A stretch of 64,000 nt of DNA from VAZQ01 sp963807865 (GTDB lineage: Bacteria; Pseudomonadota; Alphaproteobacteria; Rhizobiales; Xanthobacteraceae), in NCBI GenBank assembly GCA_963807865.1, contig CAWEDK010000022.1:186001-250000 (forward strand), read 5' to 3'. The position numbers and the translations under genes are program-made. Every line of letters begins with the position of its first letter. Position 1 is the stretch's first letter. A model generated the notes under the pieces. It did no database searches, had not been told where the DNA came from, and was given only the letters and a program-made list of their open reading frames with translations. Shown here one piece after another: positions 1 through 8,584 of this stretch.

Positions 1-886
1 CGCGCTCGTCGTCGTCGAAGCCCAGCACCGTATTGGCATCGACGGTATCGAGGCCGGCATCCTGCAGTTGATAGGTGCGGATCTTGTTCGGCAGCCCGAG
101 GCCGCGGCCTTCCTGCTCCAGATAGAGGATCACGCCGCCGCCGTGCTGAGCGAGCTGCGTGAGCGCAAGCCGAAGCTGATCGCCGCAATCGCAGCGCCGC
201 GACCCGAACACGTCGCCCGTCAGGCAGGCCGAGTGCATTCGCACCGCCACCGGCTCGGCGAAGTTCGGACTGCCAACGACGATGGCCGTCGGCGTCCCGC
301 CGGTGCGATCCCGGAAGATCACGAAGTGGGCCGAAATATCACCGTTAAGCGGAATGGTCGCCTGTGCCGCCAGCGTGAGGGAGGCGATCGATGCTGCGCG
401 AAAGCGCGCAACGGCGTCGGCCTGCACCGTCACCAGCGACACATCGCTGGCGACCGCGGCGCGGCCGTCAGCGATCAACAATGCCGGCAGCCTTTGCGCC
501 AGCTTGGCGAGGGCAATTGCAGGGCCTGCCACTTCACCGGCAGGCACGACGTCGACGTGCCGAGTGACCTGGGTATCCGACGCCAGCGCGAAAATCGCCG
601 CCGCCGTATGCAGTTCGCCGATCGCAACGCCGACGGGGCCGGCAGATTCGATGCCGAGCGCCCGGGCGCGGCGGGACGAAATGACCAGCCTCGGCTGCGC
701 CGGCGCGCACAGCGCCCGATAGGCACCAAGCCGCTCCTCGGTCATGCCGTCCACTGGCATAACGGCCGCGACTTCGTTCTCCGAGGTCATGATAATCGGC
801 CGCTCGGACCGAAACTCGTAGACGCCACGCTCTACTGCGACCTGTTCGGCGTTACCAAACAGACCGGACTTCCCATTCCCACTCAT
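1..886 (-). CDS. ribA: GTP cyclohydrolase II with N-terminal extension (3' end outside window)
   Basis: Opens GTP to the diaminopyrimidine that feeds riboflavin and related compounds. Read from the ATG at 886, 295 residues lie in the window. The catalytic half carries HSACLTGDVFGSRRCDCGDQ, with the three zinc cysteines at about residues 221, 232 and 234, then YLEQEGRGLGLPNKIRTY and LDTVDANTVLGF. Ahead of it are about 185 residues that look like a degenerate extra domain, longer than stand-alone RibA (about 200 aa in total). It is divergent from a RibD-type reductase 194 bp away, which points to a pathway-specific copy rather than the main riboflavin enzyme; that is inference. The gene runs off the window edge. 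Confidence 0.88.
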   Translation of the reverse strand, partial: MSGNGKSGLFGNAEQVAVERGVYEFRSERPIIMTSENEVAAVMPVDGMTEERLGAYRALCAPAQPRLVISSRRARALGIESAGPVGVAIGELHTAAAIFALASDTQVTRHVDVVPAGEVAGPAIALAKLAQRLPALLIADGRAAVASDVSLVTVQADAVARFRAASIASLTLAAQATIPLNGDISAHFVIFRDRTGGTPTAIVVGSPNFAEPVAVRMHSACLTGDVFGSRRCDCGDQLRLALTQLAQHGGGVILYLEQEGRGLGLPNKIRTYQLQDAGLDTVDANTVLGFDDDER

Positions 887-1080
887 ATCGCCCCGCAATA
901 CTCATTCCCACCCGCACCCATTCTGCCAAACATTGATGGCCGCAGTTGGATGAACACTGACCGCAAACAACTATTCCCTCCTGGTAGCGATTTCACGACA
1001 TATGTTTGCACAACGGCTCCCTTGGAGTTTATGCGAAATTTATCATGGCAATTCCCCCGTCGAAGACAGCAGGTAATTAC

Positions 1081-1893
1081 ATGCCAGCAAACTGCCAAGA
1101 TCAGGACGCTGTTGCGGTGGACCTCTCAGGCTGGACGCACATCGCTCAAGCGTTTCGCACCACATTTCGTTCCCTGCCACCGCCCTGGGAAGAGATATTT
1201 TCGCCCTTACGGACAGGTGCCGTCGACGAACTCGTGGTGGTAGCCCAGTGTGGTCAGTCGATCGACGCGCGCATCGCCACCGCCACCGGGCACTCGCATT
1301 ACATCAACGGCAACGCCGGTCTGATGCATCTTCATCGCCTGCGGTCGCTGGTCGATGCCGTCGTGATCGGAGTAGGAACGGCTATCGCGGACGACCCGCA
1401 ATTGACCGTCCGGCGGGTCGACGGTCCGAGCCCGGCGCGGGTCGTCCTCGATCCGAACGGGCGGCTCCCGGCGGCTGCACGCCTACTGGAGGCGGATGGT
1501 ATCCGCCGGATCGTCGTAACCAAGGAAGGCACCGCGACCCGGCTTGCGCCCGGCGTGGAAATCGTCCGGATCGCGACGCCCGATGACCGGATTGCGCCGC
1601 CCGCGGTTCTCGCCGCGCTTGCCGAGCGCGGCATGAGGCGGATTCTCATCGAAGGCGGCGCCGAGACGGTCTCGCGCTTCCTTGCTGCCCGCTGCCTCGA
1701 CCGTCTGCACGTCATGATCGCGCCGATCATCCTCGGCTCCGGCCGGGCGAGCCTCGACCTCCCACCGATCGCGCGTGTCGACGAAGCGATCCGGGCGCCG
1801 ATCCGGGCGCACGTCCTGGATGAGGAAGTTCTGCTCGACTGCGATCTCAGCGCTCAGCGGTTGCCGGTTGGCCGAGCGAAGATATCGACGTGA
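1081..1893 (+). CDS. RibD C-terminal-type pyrimidine/pterin reductase
   Basis: NADPH-dependent reductase of the RibD C-terminal/dihydrofolate-reductase-like fold, about 270 aa, with no deaminase domain. Visible motifs are GVGTAIADDPQLTVR and RRILIEGGAETVSRFL, both typical of RibD reductases. The open frame extends upstream to a TTG at 1006 and an ATG at 1045. I chose the ATG at 1081 because AGCAGG precedes it at good spacing, but the start is uncertain. Its 3' end overlaps the convergent methyltransferase by 40 bp. With the divergent ribA it could reduce the product of GTP ring opening. In the same superfamily are reductases of archaeal flavin and dihydromethanopterin synthesis, so the substrate cannot be fixed from sequence. 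Confidence 0.82.
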   Translation: MPANCQDQDAVAVDLSGWTHIAQAFRTTFRSLPPPWEEIFSPLRTGAVDELVVVAQCGQSIDARIATATGHSHYINGNAGLMHLHRLRSLVDAVVIGVGTAIADDPQLTVRRVDGPSPARVVLDPNGRLPAAARLLEADGIRRIVVTKEGTATRLAPGVEIVRIATPDDRIAPPAVLAALAERGMRRILIEGGAETVSRFLAARCLDRLHVMIAPIILGSGRASLDLPPIARVDEAIRAPIRAHVLDEEVLLDCDLSAQRLPVGRAKIST

Positions 1894-2663
1894 CCGATAC
1901 GCAGGTGCGAGCGGCCCTCGTCCAGATGATGGCGGCGCTGGGCCAGCCATTCCCCATTTTCTGCCGAGGTCATCTGCGTCGTGAGTGCGCCGACGTCCGC
2001 GAAGCCCTCGAACAGCGCCTGCTGGATGGCCCGGTCGTCGGGCCCGAAAACCCAGTCGGACCGGCCCTGCACCACCGCGTAGCCGAAATGCTCGAAGCGC
2101 TCGATCGCCCGCGCGGCGGCAGACGGCCCAAGCGCCGGGCCGAAGCCCTTGTCGGAGCGCTGATGGGCGTTAAATCCGACGAGGATTTCCTTGTCGAACC
2201 CGCTGGCCGGCTGCATGACCGTTCGGCCGTCATAGGTCAGCGCCGCGTAGATCGGCAGGCGGCGGACTGCCGCCTCGATGATCAGCCGGTCGAGCCACTC
2301 CAGAGAAACCAGATCGAGCAGCGCAGAGGCCGTCACCAGGTCGAGCGGGCCATCCAGCGCCAGTTCGAGATCCCGGGCGAGATCGACCGGCCGCGCGGTC
2401 ACGCTCAAGTTGGGCGGCTGCGAGATGGTGGAGGTGCGCGCAAGCAGGCTGAGGTCGTTGTCGACGAGGCGCCAGTTCTGACGCGGCGGCAGGTAAGGTC
2501 CGACGGTGCGTACGGTCGAACCGGTGCCGCAGGCAAGATCGACGACCGCAATGGCGGTTTGTCCGGTGAAGTGACGGCGAACCGCGTCGAGCACCTTGGT
2601 GTTGCGCGCGGCGCGATCGTAGCGTTCACGCAGCGACAGCCATTCGGCGGAAAAGCCGCTCAT
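1854..2663 (-). CDS. Class I SAM-dependent methyltransferase
   Basis: 269 aa protein with a Rossmann methyltransferase motif I (VVDLACGTGST, about residues 40-50) followed by an acidic loop (LVDNDLSLL) that would bind the SAM ribose. Substrate unknown. Its start overlaps the stop of the glycosyltransferase gene by 4 bp (ATGA), so it is the last gene of the four-gene minus-strand operon MDR dehydrogenase - PTPS homologue - glycosyltransferase - methyltransferase. This suggests it methylates an intermediate or product of that pathway. Its 3' end runs 40 bp into the convergent RibD-type reductase gene. Family assignment is firm; the biological role is inference from context only. Confidence 0.82.
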   Translation of the reverse strand: MSGFSAEWLSLRERYDRAARNTKVLDAVRRHFTGQTAIAVVDLACGTGSTVRTVGPYLPPRQNWRLVDNDLSLLARTSTISQPPNLSVTARPVDLARDLELALDGPLDLVTASALLDLVSLEWLDRLIIEAAVRRLPIYAALTYDGRTVMQPASGFDKEILVGFNAHQRSDKGFGPALGPSAAARAIERFEHFGYAVVQGRSDWVFGPDDRAIQQALFEGFADVGALTTQMTSAENGEWLAQRRHHLDEGRSHLRIGHVDIFARPTGNR

Positions 2664-3706
2664 GCGACGCGCTCCAGCACCTGCGCGAATTTTCCGGCCT
2701 GCTCGCTCCAGGACGGGAAGCTCGACGCCAGCGCGGCCGCCGCCAGCGCGGCGCGCTCCGCCGGCTGCTCAATCAGCCGCCGCAATGCCGTGACGAGCGC
2801 CTCGACATCGTCGGGCGGAACCAGCACACCGGCATTGCCAGGTACGGTCTCCGGAATGGCGCCCGCGTTGGTAGCGACCACCGGGACGCCGTGCGCGAGC
2901 GCCTCAGCGTATGCCATGCCGTAGCCTTCGAAACGGGACGGCAGCACGAACAGGTCGGCTTCCGCATAGAGTGCTGAGAGCTGCTCGTCCGAGACGGCTC
3001 CAGGCAGTTGAACGCGATCGGCAAGGCCGCACTGAGCGACCGCGGCGTCGAGCCGCCGGGTAGTCTCGAGGTCGCGCGTCCGGTCGCCCGCGATCACCAG
3101 CCGCCAGGGCAGATTTTTCAGCCTGGCGAGCGCGGCGACCAAAAGGTCATAGCCCTTCCGCGGCACCACGGCTCCGACCGCCAGCAGGACAATCGGCACA
3201 TTGTCGTCGCGCCGCCGCGCGTTTGCACCGCGATCGGTTCCCGGCTCGACGACACTGACGCGATCATGCGTAACGCCGTAATCCGCTTCCAGCACCCGCG
3301 CGGTCGCCTTGCTGGTCGCGACGACATGGCAGACGTGAGCGAGCACCTGGCGTTCGCTGGTTTGGAAATCAGCCGCGTCCTGCGCGCTCAAGCCGGTCTC
3401 CAGCGCCAGCGGATGATGCACGAGGGCAATGACGTTGTGAGATCGCCGCAGTGCCTGCGCCGCGTCCGGCAGCACCCCGAACGCCAGCCCGTCGACCACA
3501 AGCGGGGAGCCGGACGGCGAGGCGGTAAGGCGCGCGCAGGCGTCGGCGCGTGTCTGGGCGCCCGGCCGGGGAAAGCCCTCTCCGAGATCGAGCACCCTCG
3601 CCTGCCAGCCATGCTTCGGCAGCTCGGCGATGATGCGCCGATCATAGGCATAGCCACCGGTCGGCGTGGCCAAGTCGCCCGGCACCGCGAACACCAGTTC
3701 TCTCAC
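2660..3706 (-). CDS. Glycosyltransferase family 4 (GT-B fold)
   Basis: 348 aa cytoplasmic GT-B glycosyltransferase. The C-terminal nucleotide-sugar domain shows PRKGYDLLVAAL and then SRFEGYGMAYAEALAHGVPV with the E-x7-E type acid pair, followed by ATNAGAIPETV. The N-terminal half (PTGGYAYDRRI) is the acceptor side and is typical of this subfamily. It overlaps its neighbours by 4 bp on each side, so it is translationally coupled to the PTPS homologue upstream and the methyltransferase downstream. In this setting it probably glycosylates a small heterocyclic product rather than a polysaccharide; that is inference. Donor sugar and acceptor cannot be read from the sequence. Confidence 0.85.
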   Translation of the reverse strand: MRELVFAVPGDLATPTGGYAYDRRIIAELPKHGWQARVLDLGEGFPRPGAQTRADACARLTASPSGSPLVVDGLAFGVLPDAAQALRRSHNVIALVHHPLALETGLSAQDAADFQTSERQVLAHVCHVVATSKATARVLEADYGVTHDRVSVVEPGTDRGANARRRDDNVPIVLLAVGAVVPRKGYDLLVAALARLKNLPWRLVIAGDRTRDLETTRRLDAAVAQCGLADRVQLPGAVSDEQLSALYAEADLFVLPSRFEGYGMAYAEALAHGVPVVATNAGAIPETVPGNAGVLVPPDDVEALVTALRRLIEQPAERAALAAAALASSFPSWSEQAGKFAQVLERVA

Positions 3707-4104
3707 AATGGCGCCTCGTACCAGGCGCGCGCGACCGGCGACTCTGACACCGTGACACGGATCGAGCTGAGATCCTTTCCGTCGCGGCCAAGCTTGCCCG
3801 AGCGTGCGGAATGCGCGAGCAGGTCGTACAGATACTTGGTGAGAAATTCGGTCGTGGTGTTGGCGCCGCGAAACTGCGGAAGTTCGTCGAGGTTCTGGTA
3901 ATTGAGCGGCGCCAGCGCCTCCTTCAACACCTCATGCGCACGCGCGATATCGACCACGATGCCGTACTGATCGAGTTCGGGGGCAAAAAATGCGACGCGG
4001 ATCACAAAGGTCGCGCCGTGGACCTTCTGGGCCGGCCCGAAGATTTCGCCCCGGAACGAATGGGCGATCATGATCTGCTCGGTCACTTCGACTGCAAACA
4101 CCAC
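3703..4104 (-). CDS. 6-pyruvoyl-tetrahydropterin synthase / 6-carboxytetrahydropterin synthase homologue, altered active site
   Basis: 133 aa protein of the PTPS/QueD T-fold family. It keeps the early IAHSF (first zinc histidine), KVHGATFVIRV at the place of the usual LHGHNY, NTTTEFLTKYLYDLL at the place of the NPTxEN helix, and VTVSESPVARAWYE with the terminal Glu. The second histidine of the HGH pair is replaced (HGAT), and there is no cysteine where canonical QueD/PTPS carries its catalytic Cys. The protein may therefore bind zinc differently or catalyse another step on a dihydropterin. It is the second gene of the four-gene operon: 12 bp after the MDR gene and overlapping the glycosyltransferase by 4 bp. 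Confidence 0.8.
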   Translation of the reverse strand: MVFAVEVTEQIMIAHSFRGEIFGPAQKVHGATFVIRVAFFAPELDQYGIVVDIARAHEVLKEALAPLNYQNLDELPQFRGANTTTEFLTKYLYDLLAHSARSGKLGRDGKDLSSIRVTVSESPVARAWYEAPL

Positions 4105-4116
4105 AAGTCCTTTCGT

Positions 4117-5121
4117 TCAGCGGGCCTCACCGGCGCCGGGATAGCAGATCACCTGACAGACCGCCCCGGTCTGCGTACCGAATACCGCGGGCAGCCGCGA
4201 CGGCAAGTCCTCGAACGCGATTGCCGGTGCAAGCAGCACATCGAGGGCCTGGTCCGCAAGCAGCGCCAGCGCCGACGCGAGCCGCCGCCCATGACTCCAG
4301 CGTGGCCGGTGCGACGGGGCGACCTTGCCGACCTGACTAGACACGAGGCGCAGCCGTTGGCTGTGGAACGCTTCGCCGAATGGCGCCGCAATATCGCCTT
4401 CCCCGTACCAGCTCAACTCCACCACGGTCGCTTCCTCCCCAGCAAGCCGCAGCGCGGTCGCCAGCCCGGCCGCCGCCGCGCTGGCATGAAAGACGAGATC
4501 GCACCCGTCAGGCGCGGCGTCAGGCGCTGCGAATCGCGCCCCGAGCGCGGCCGCAAGTCGCGCGCGCGAAGGGTCGACATCGACGACCGTGACGTGCGCG
4601 CCCGGCAGTCGGGCGCAGAGGTACGCGACCAACAGCCCGAGCAGGCCGCCGCCGACGATGGCGATGCGATCGGCCGGACCTGGCGCACCGTCCCAGACGG
4701 CGTTGAGCGCGGTTTCCATATTCGCTGCCAGCACGGCCCGCTGGGGCGTCACGCCCGCAGGCACTGGGAACACCGCATCCGCTGGAAGATTGAACCGGGT
4801 CTGATGGGGATGGAGCGCGAACACGTCGCGCCCTTGCAGATGCGCGGGACCGGCTTCGACCTGCCCGACCGTGGCGTAGCCGTACTTCACTGGAAACGGA
4901 AAGGTTCCAGCCATGAACGGCGCGCGCATGCGCTCGAACTCGCTCGGCGGGACCCGGCCGGCGTGAACGAGGCGCTCGGTACCGCGGCTGATCGAACCAA
5001 ATGTCGCCTTGACCCGGACCTCGCCCGGCCCTGGCGGCGGTACGGCTTCGGTGCGCACTTCGGCATCGCCGCGGCCGACATACCAGAGCGCCCTCGCCTC
5101 GATTGCTTGGTTTTCCGCCAC
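4117..5121 (-). CDS. MDR-family zinc-type alcohol dehydrogenase-like oxidoreductase
   Basis: Medium-chain dehydrogenase/reductase of about 334 aa with a GroES-like N-terminal domain (GPGEVRVKATFGSISRGTE) and a Rossmann domain (IAIVGGGLLGLLVAYL). The catalytic zinc cysteine of alcohol dehydrogenases is not seen, as in the bchC-like and threonine-dehydrogenase-like branches. The frame is open back to 5235, but that would overlap the divergent mdoH-type gene. The GTG at 5121 starts the conserved protein and leaves a 62 bp divergent promoter space. It is the first gene of the operon with the PTPS homologue, glycosyltransferase and methyltransferase. The redox step it performs is unknown. Confidence 0.78.
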   Translation of the reverse strand: MAENQAIEARALWYVGRGDAEVRTEAVPPPGPGEVRVKATFGSISRGTERLVHAGRVPPSEFERMRAPFMAGTFPFPVKYGYATVGQVEAGPAHLQGRDVFALHPHQTRFNLPADAVFPVPAGVTPQRAVLAANMETALNAVWDGAPGPADRIAIVGGGLLGLLVAYLCARLPGAHVTVVDVDPSRARLAAALGARFAAPDAAPDGCDLVFHASAAAAGLATALRLAGEEATVVELSWYGEGDIAAPFGEAFHSQRLRLVSSQVGKVAPSHRPRWSHGRRLASALALLADQALDVLLAPAIAFEDLPSRLPAVFGTQTGAVCQVICYPGAGEAR

Positions 5122-5133
5122 GTCACGCCCGGT

Positions 5134-5163
5134 TTGGATTTGCCTCGGCACCCACGCTATATC
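5134..5163 (+). promoter_or_regulatory. Candidate sigma70-type promoter of the mdoH-like gene
   Basis: TTGGAT (5134-5139) and TATATC (5158-5163) are 18 bp apart in the 62 bp gap between the divergent MDR gene and the glucosyltransferase gene. A transcript starting near 5170 would have a short leader containing GGAAAAG just before the ATG at 5184. This is pattern matching only, with no experimental support. Confidence 0.35.
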
Positions 5164-5183
5164 CTCCGGCAACCGGAAAAGAC

Positions 5184-7014
5184 ATGCAAAGCTCACCGAT
5201 GCTCGACCGTCCCGCGCCTGAAACCCTGCTGACACAGAACCCGTCCGAGCCGCTGGTCTGGCGGCAGACGGTATTTTTCGCGGCCGTCGGGCTGACGATG
5301 GCAGGGCTGATCTGGCTCGCGGTGTTTGCGCTGTCTCCCGGCGGATTTGGCTGGGTCGACCTTGTTCTGGTCCTGCTGTTTGCCGTCACGCTGCCCTGGT
5401 ACGTGATCGGGTTTTGGAACGCGACCATCGGGCTGCTGATCATGCGCTTTGCGCGCGACCCGGTGGCCGCGGTCACGCCGGTCGTCGGCCGGATACGAGG
5501 TGACGAGCCGATCACCGCCTCGACCGCAATCGCGATGTGTATCCGCAACGAGCTTCCAGAGCGCGTTCTGAGACATCTGGCGCCGCTGATGGCGGGCATC
5601 GTCGCCCAGGGTGTCGGTGACCGTTTCCACGTCTACATCCTGAGCGACACCAGCGACCCGGCGACCGCCGCCGCCGAGGAGGCCCGGTTCGCCGCGCTGA
5701 AAGACGAATGGCGCGGCAAGATCGCCGTCACCTATCGCCGCCGCCCGCAGAACACCGGGTTCAAGGCCGGCAATGTTCGCGACTTCTGCGAGCGCTGGGG
5801 CCACGACCATCAGTTCGCTCTGATGCTGGACGCCGACAGCGTGATGACCGCCAGCGCTGTGCTGCGGCTGGTACGCGTCATGCAGATCGATCCGCGCATC
5901 GGCATTCTGCAGAGCCTCGTGATCGGCATGCCGTCCGCGAGCGCGTTCGCCCGCATCTTTCAGTTCGGCATGCGGCTCGGCATGCGCTCGTACACCCTCG
6001 GCAGTTCGTGGTGGCAAGGCGATTGCGGGCCGTACTGGGGCCATAACGCGCTCGTGCGGATCGCTCCGTTCATGGAGCACTGTCAGTTGCCAATGCTCGG
6101 CGAAGGCGCGCTCGGCGGCGGACATGTTCTCAGCCACGATCAGATCGAAGCTGTCCTGATGCGGCGCGCCGGCTACGAAGTCCGCGTGGTCGCCGACGAA
6201 GGCAACAGCTTCGAGCAGAACCCGCCGACGCTGGTCGAATACATCCGCCGCGACCTGCGCTGGTGCCAGGGCAACATGCAGTACTGGCATTTCCTGCGCT
6301 TGCCGGGGCTGCGGCCGATGAGCCGGTACCAGCTCATCTTCGCGATCCTGATGTTCATCGGCGCGCCGGCCTGGATCGGCATGCTGCTGATCGGCAGCGT
6401 CGCGGTCGCCATGGCGCCGACCCCCGCCGACTTCATGCGCTTCGACGCCGGGATCGTCCTGTTGCTCCTGGTGCTCGCGATGTGGTTTGCGCCGAACATC
6501 GCCACCGCCATCGACATCATGAGCCGACCGCAGCTCCGCCGGTCGTTCGGCGGCGGCGTGCGTTTCACGCTGAGCACGCTCATCACCATCGTATTCGTCA
6601 TCCTGCTGTCGTCCGCACAGTGGGCCAGCCATACGGTATTCCTGGCGCGGCTGCTGATGGGCCGCGGCATCGGCTGGGGCGCGCAGACGCGCGACGACCA
6701 TGTGCTGTCCTGGTCCGACGCCGCGCGATACTTCTGGCCGCAGACTTTGATTGGAGCAGCTCCGGTGCTGCTCCTGGCCGCCACCGCGCCTTCGACGATC
6801 CCATATGCGCTCTTCATCGCCGGTGGACCGCTGTTCTCAATCCCGTTCGCGGTGCTGGACGTCGAACCCTGGGGTCGGCCGCGCCCTGATCGCGGCCGGG
6901 CTCGACCGCCTGCCCGAAGAAACCGCGCCGCCACCGGAATTGCGCGCCCTGGCCTTGCCGGCGATCGAACTAACCTTGGCCGCGACGGCCCTGGTCGAAC
7001 ATCACAACGAATAG
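5184..7014 (+). CDS. MdoH/OpgH-type glucosyltransferase, one-base insertion near the 3' end
   Basis: Inner-membrane family 2 glucosyltransferase resembling OpgH/MdoH, which polymerises the beta-glucan backbone of osmoregulated periplasmic glucans. Visible are two N-terminal membrane segments, the acidic metal motif MLDADS, CGPYWGHNALVR, LSHDQIEAVLM and the RRDLRWCQGN (RxxRW) motif, then a cluster of C-terminal membrane segments. At about 6857-6858 an extra G (CTGG for CTG) moves the C-terminal part (NPGVGRALIAAGLDRLPEET) into the next frame. Removing it gives a continuous 609 aa protein ending at 7014, the normal family length. No opgG lies beside it. The divergent MDR operon may share its control. 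The ATG at 5184 is supported by GGAAAAG. Confidence 0.8.
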
Positions 7015-7757
7015 CCGCCGTCCACCACCAGCGTCTGGGCGGTGACCATGCTGGTGTCCGCGCAGAGAAACACGATCGCGGCCGCGATATCGTCCGGCGT
7101 GCAAGCGCGTTTGAGCAAGGCACGCTCGATCGACGCCTGCTTGCGCGCCGTGGGCCAGGGCTTCGTCCATTCGGTGTCGACAAATCCCGGGGCAACCGCG
7201 TTCGCCCGCGCCTGCGGCGCGAGCGCCCGCGCCAGGTTCTTGGTGAGACTGATGAGCCCGGCCTTGCTCGCACCATAAGCCATGCTGGAGCCCGGCATGT
7301 TGATGCCGGCGACCGACGCGGTGTTACACACCGCGCCGCCGGAGGCCTTCAGCGCCGCCGCCGCCGCATGGGTGCAGCGGAACGGACCGATCAGGTTGGT
7401 GGTCAGGATCGTCGACCAGAATTCTTCGGTCAGCGTGTCCATGTCGGCCGGCGCGACCGGCTCGACCGTGTTGGAGGTGCCGGCGTTGTTCGCCAGGAAA
7501 TCGAGCCGGCCGAGCGCCTCGATCGCATCGCGCACCATGGCTTCGGCCTCGCCCGGCTTTGCGACGTTGCCGGGCGCGCCGATGACCCGGAAGCCCGCCG
7601 CCGCCAGCCGGTCGATGGCAGCGGGTCCCCGGGCATCGCCAGGCAGATAGTTGAGCGCGACACGCGCCCCTCGTCTGGCAAAGCGCTCCACTGTGGCAAG
7701 CCCAATGCCGGAGGCGCCGCCCGTCACCAGCGCGGTCTTGCCCTCAAGATCGCTCAT
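7002..7757 (-). CDS. Short-chain dehydrogenase/reductase
   Basis: 251 aa classical SDR oxidoreductase. It has the cofactor motif TGGASGIG, the structural NNAG, the catalytic Tyr and Lys in YGASKAG with the preceding Ser (NTASVAG), and the C-terminal VDGGYSL common in FabG-like members. Substrate unknown. The 3' end overlaps the convergent glucosyltransferase gene by 13 bp. It follows a tautomerase gene on the same strand after 34 bp, so the two are probably co-transcribed and may act in the breakdown of a small carbonyl compound. Confidence 0.88.
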   Translation of the reverse strand: MSDLEGKTALVTGGASGIGLATVERFARRGARVALNYLPGDARGPAAIDRLAAAGFRVIGAPGNVAKPGEAEAMVRDAIEALGRLDFLANNAGTSNTVEPVAPADMDTLTEEFWSTILTTNLIGPFRCTHAAAAALKASGGAVCNTASVAGINMPGSSMAYGASKAGLISLTKNLARALAPQARANAVAPGFVDTEWTKPWPTARKQASIERALLKRACTPDDIAAAIVFLCADTSMVTAQTLVVDGGYSL

Positions 7758-7791
7758 GTTCGATGGCTCGACCGGGTGACGGGCAGCGGCA

Positions 7792-7989
7792 TCAGCGAGC
7801 CGGAGCCCGATCGCTGAACAGGACGCCGCCCTTGGCCTTGGAATTCGGGTCGGTCTCGATGAATTCGACCATCACGGCCTCGGCCGGGACCGACAGGTTC
7901 TTCACCACTGCGTCCGTGATGTCCTTCACGAGGGCGCGCTTCTGCTCCACCGAGCGGCCCTTGACGGCGTGGACGTAGATTTCTGGCAT
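7792..7989 (-). CDS. 4-oxalocrotonate tautomerase family protein
   Basis: 65 aa protein of the tautomerase superfamily, which uses an N-terminal proline as general base; Pro follows the initiator Met here (MPEIYVHAVKGR). The VEQKRALVKDITDAVV helix is typical. The C-terminus is short and Arg/Ala-rich. A longer frame is open to 8217, but the ATG at 7989 has a strong AAGGAGAAG ribosome site and gives the family's normal length. It probably forms an operon with the downstream SDR gene. Confidence 0.85.
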   Translation of the reverse strand: MPEIYVHAVKGRSVEQKRALVKDITDAVVKNLSVPAEAVMVEFIETDPNSKAKGGVLFSDRAPAR

Positions 7990-8180
7990 CCGATCTTCTC
8001 CTTGGTTTGAACCTGATGGGCCGCTCAATACACGAACATCAGGCCCCCGTCGCCGGTCGAGCGTGACGGCGGCTTGACCGTCACGCCGAAACCCCGCCGG
8101 CGGGCGGTTGGTCGCCCACGGGCGATCATATGAATAGCCCCAGGCGGGGTGGGTACCCGAGCGGTACCAAGGAGATTTTG

Positions 8181-8423
8181 ATGTCCCGTTGGATGTGCGC
8201 CCTGTGCGCTGCAGCAATGGCTATCGCGGTCAGCACCCCAGCCCAAGCCGCCGATTACAATCTGGTCCGATGGCAGTCAGGCGATTGTAAGATCTGGAAC
8301 AACGACACCAACCGGATGCCCTGGGGCGACGGCTGGATTCTGCTCGCGTGGAACATGCCGACTTATGACACCGCGTGGCGTGTCCTGCAGGTCGAGATCA
8401 CGAAGGGAAACTGCCGCTGGTAG
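8181..8423 (+). CDS. Small secreted protein of unknown function
   Basis: 80 aa. The ATG at 8181 follows AAGGAG at 8 bp. Residues 1-23 form a signal peptide (AAAMAIAVSTPAQAA). The mature part of about 57 residues is rich in Trp and has two Cys (GDCKIWN and the terminal KGNCRW), which could form a disulfide in the periplasm. Similar small Trp-rich exported proteins occur in Bradyrhizobium. No function is assigned. Confidence 0.7.
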   Translation: MSRWMCALCAAAMAIAVSTPAQAADYNLVRWQSGDCKIWNNDTNRMPWGDGWILLAWNMPTYDTAWRVLQVEITKGNCRW

Positions 8424-8584
8424 CCGTTGCTGCAGCGCGCAAGAAGTCGAGAAGTTGTGTTGCTGCGCAGCACATGTTCCGGGCCGTTAGGTCAGGATGG
8501 CTGCTTTATTGCGGACAGGTTTCCGTTATACGAAAGTCTGGGCTGAGGGCGCGGGAAGACCCCCATTGTCGGCGGAGGTACGCC

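Noticed and set aside
68..1243. 391 aa open frame on the plus strand
   Set aside because: It lies opposite the ribA coding strand, is rich in Arg/His as shadow frames of high-GC genes are, and has no recognisable domain.
3811..5232. 473 aa plus-strand open frame
   Set aside because: Antisense to the PTPS homologue and MDR gene, both of which have clear family motifs; composition is shadow-like.
5193..6701. 502 aa minus-strand open frame
   Set aside because: Antisense to the MdoH-like glucosyltransferase; His/Asp/Arg-rich without motifs.
6840..6870. Programmed ribosomal frameshift in the MdoH-like gene
   Set aside because: There is no slippery heptamer or downstream structure, and the same kind of +1 insertion appears in many unrelated genes, so error is simpler.
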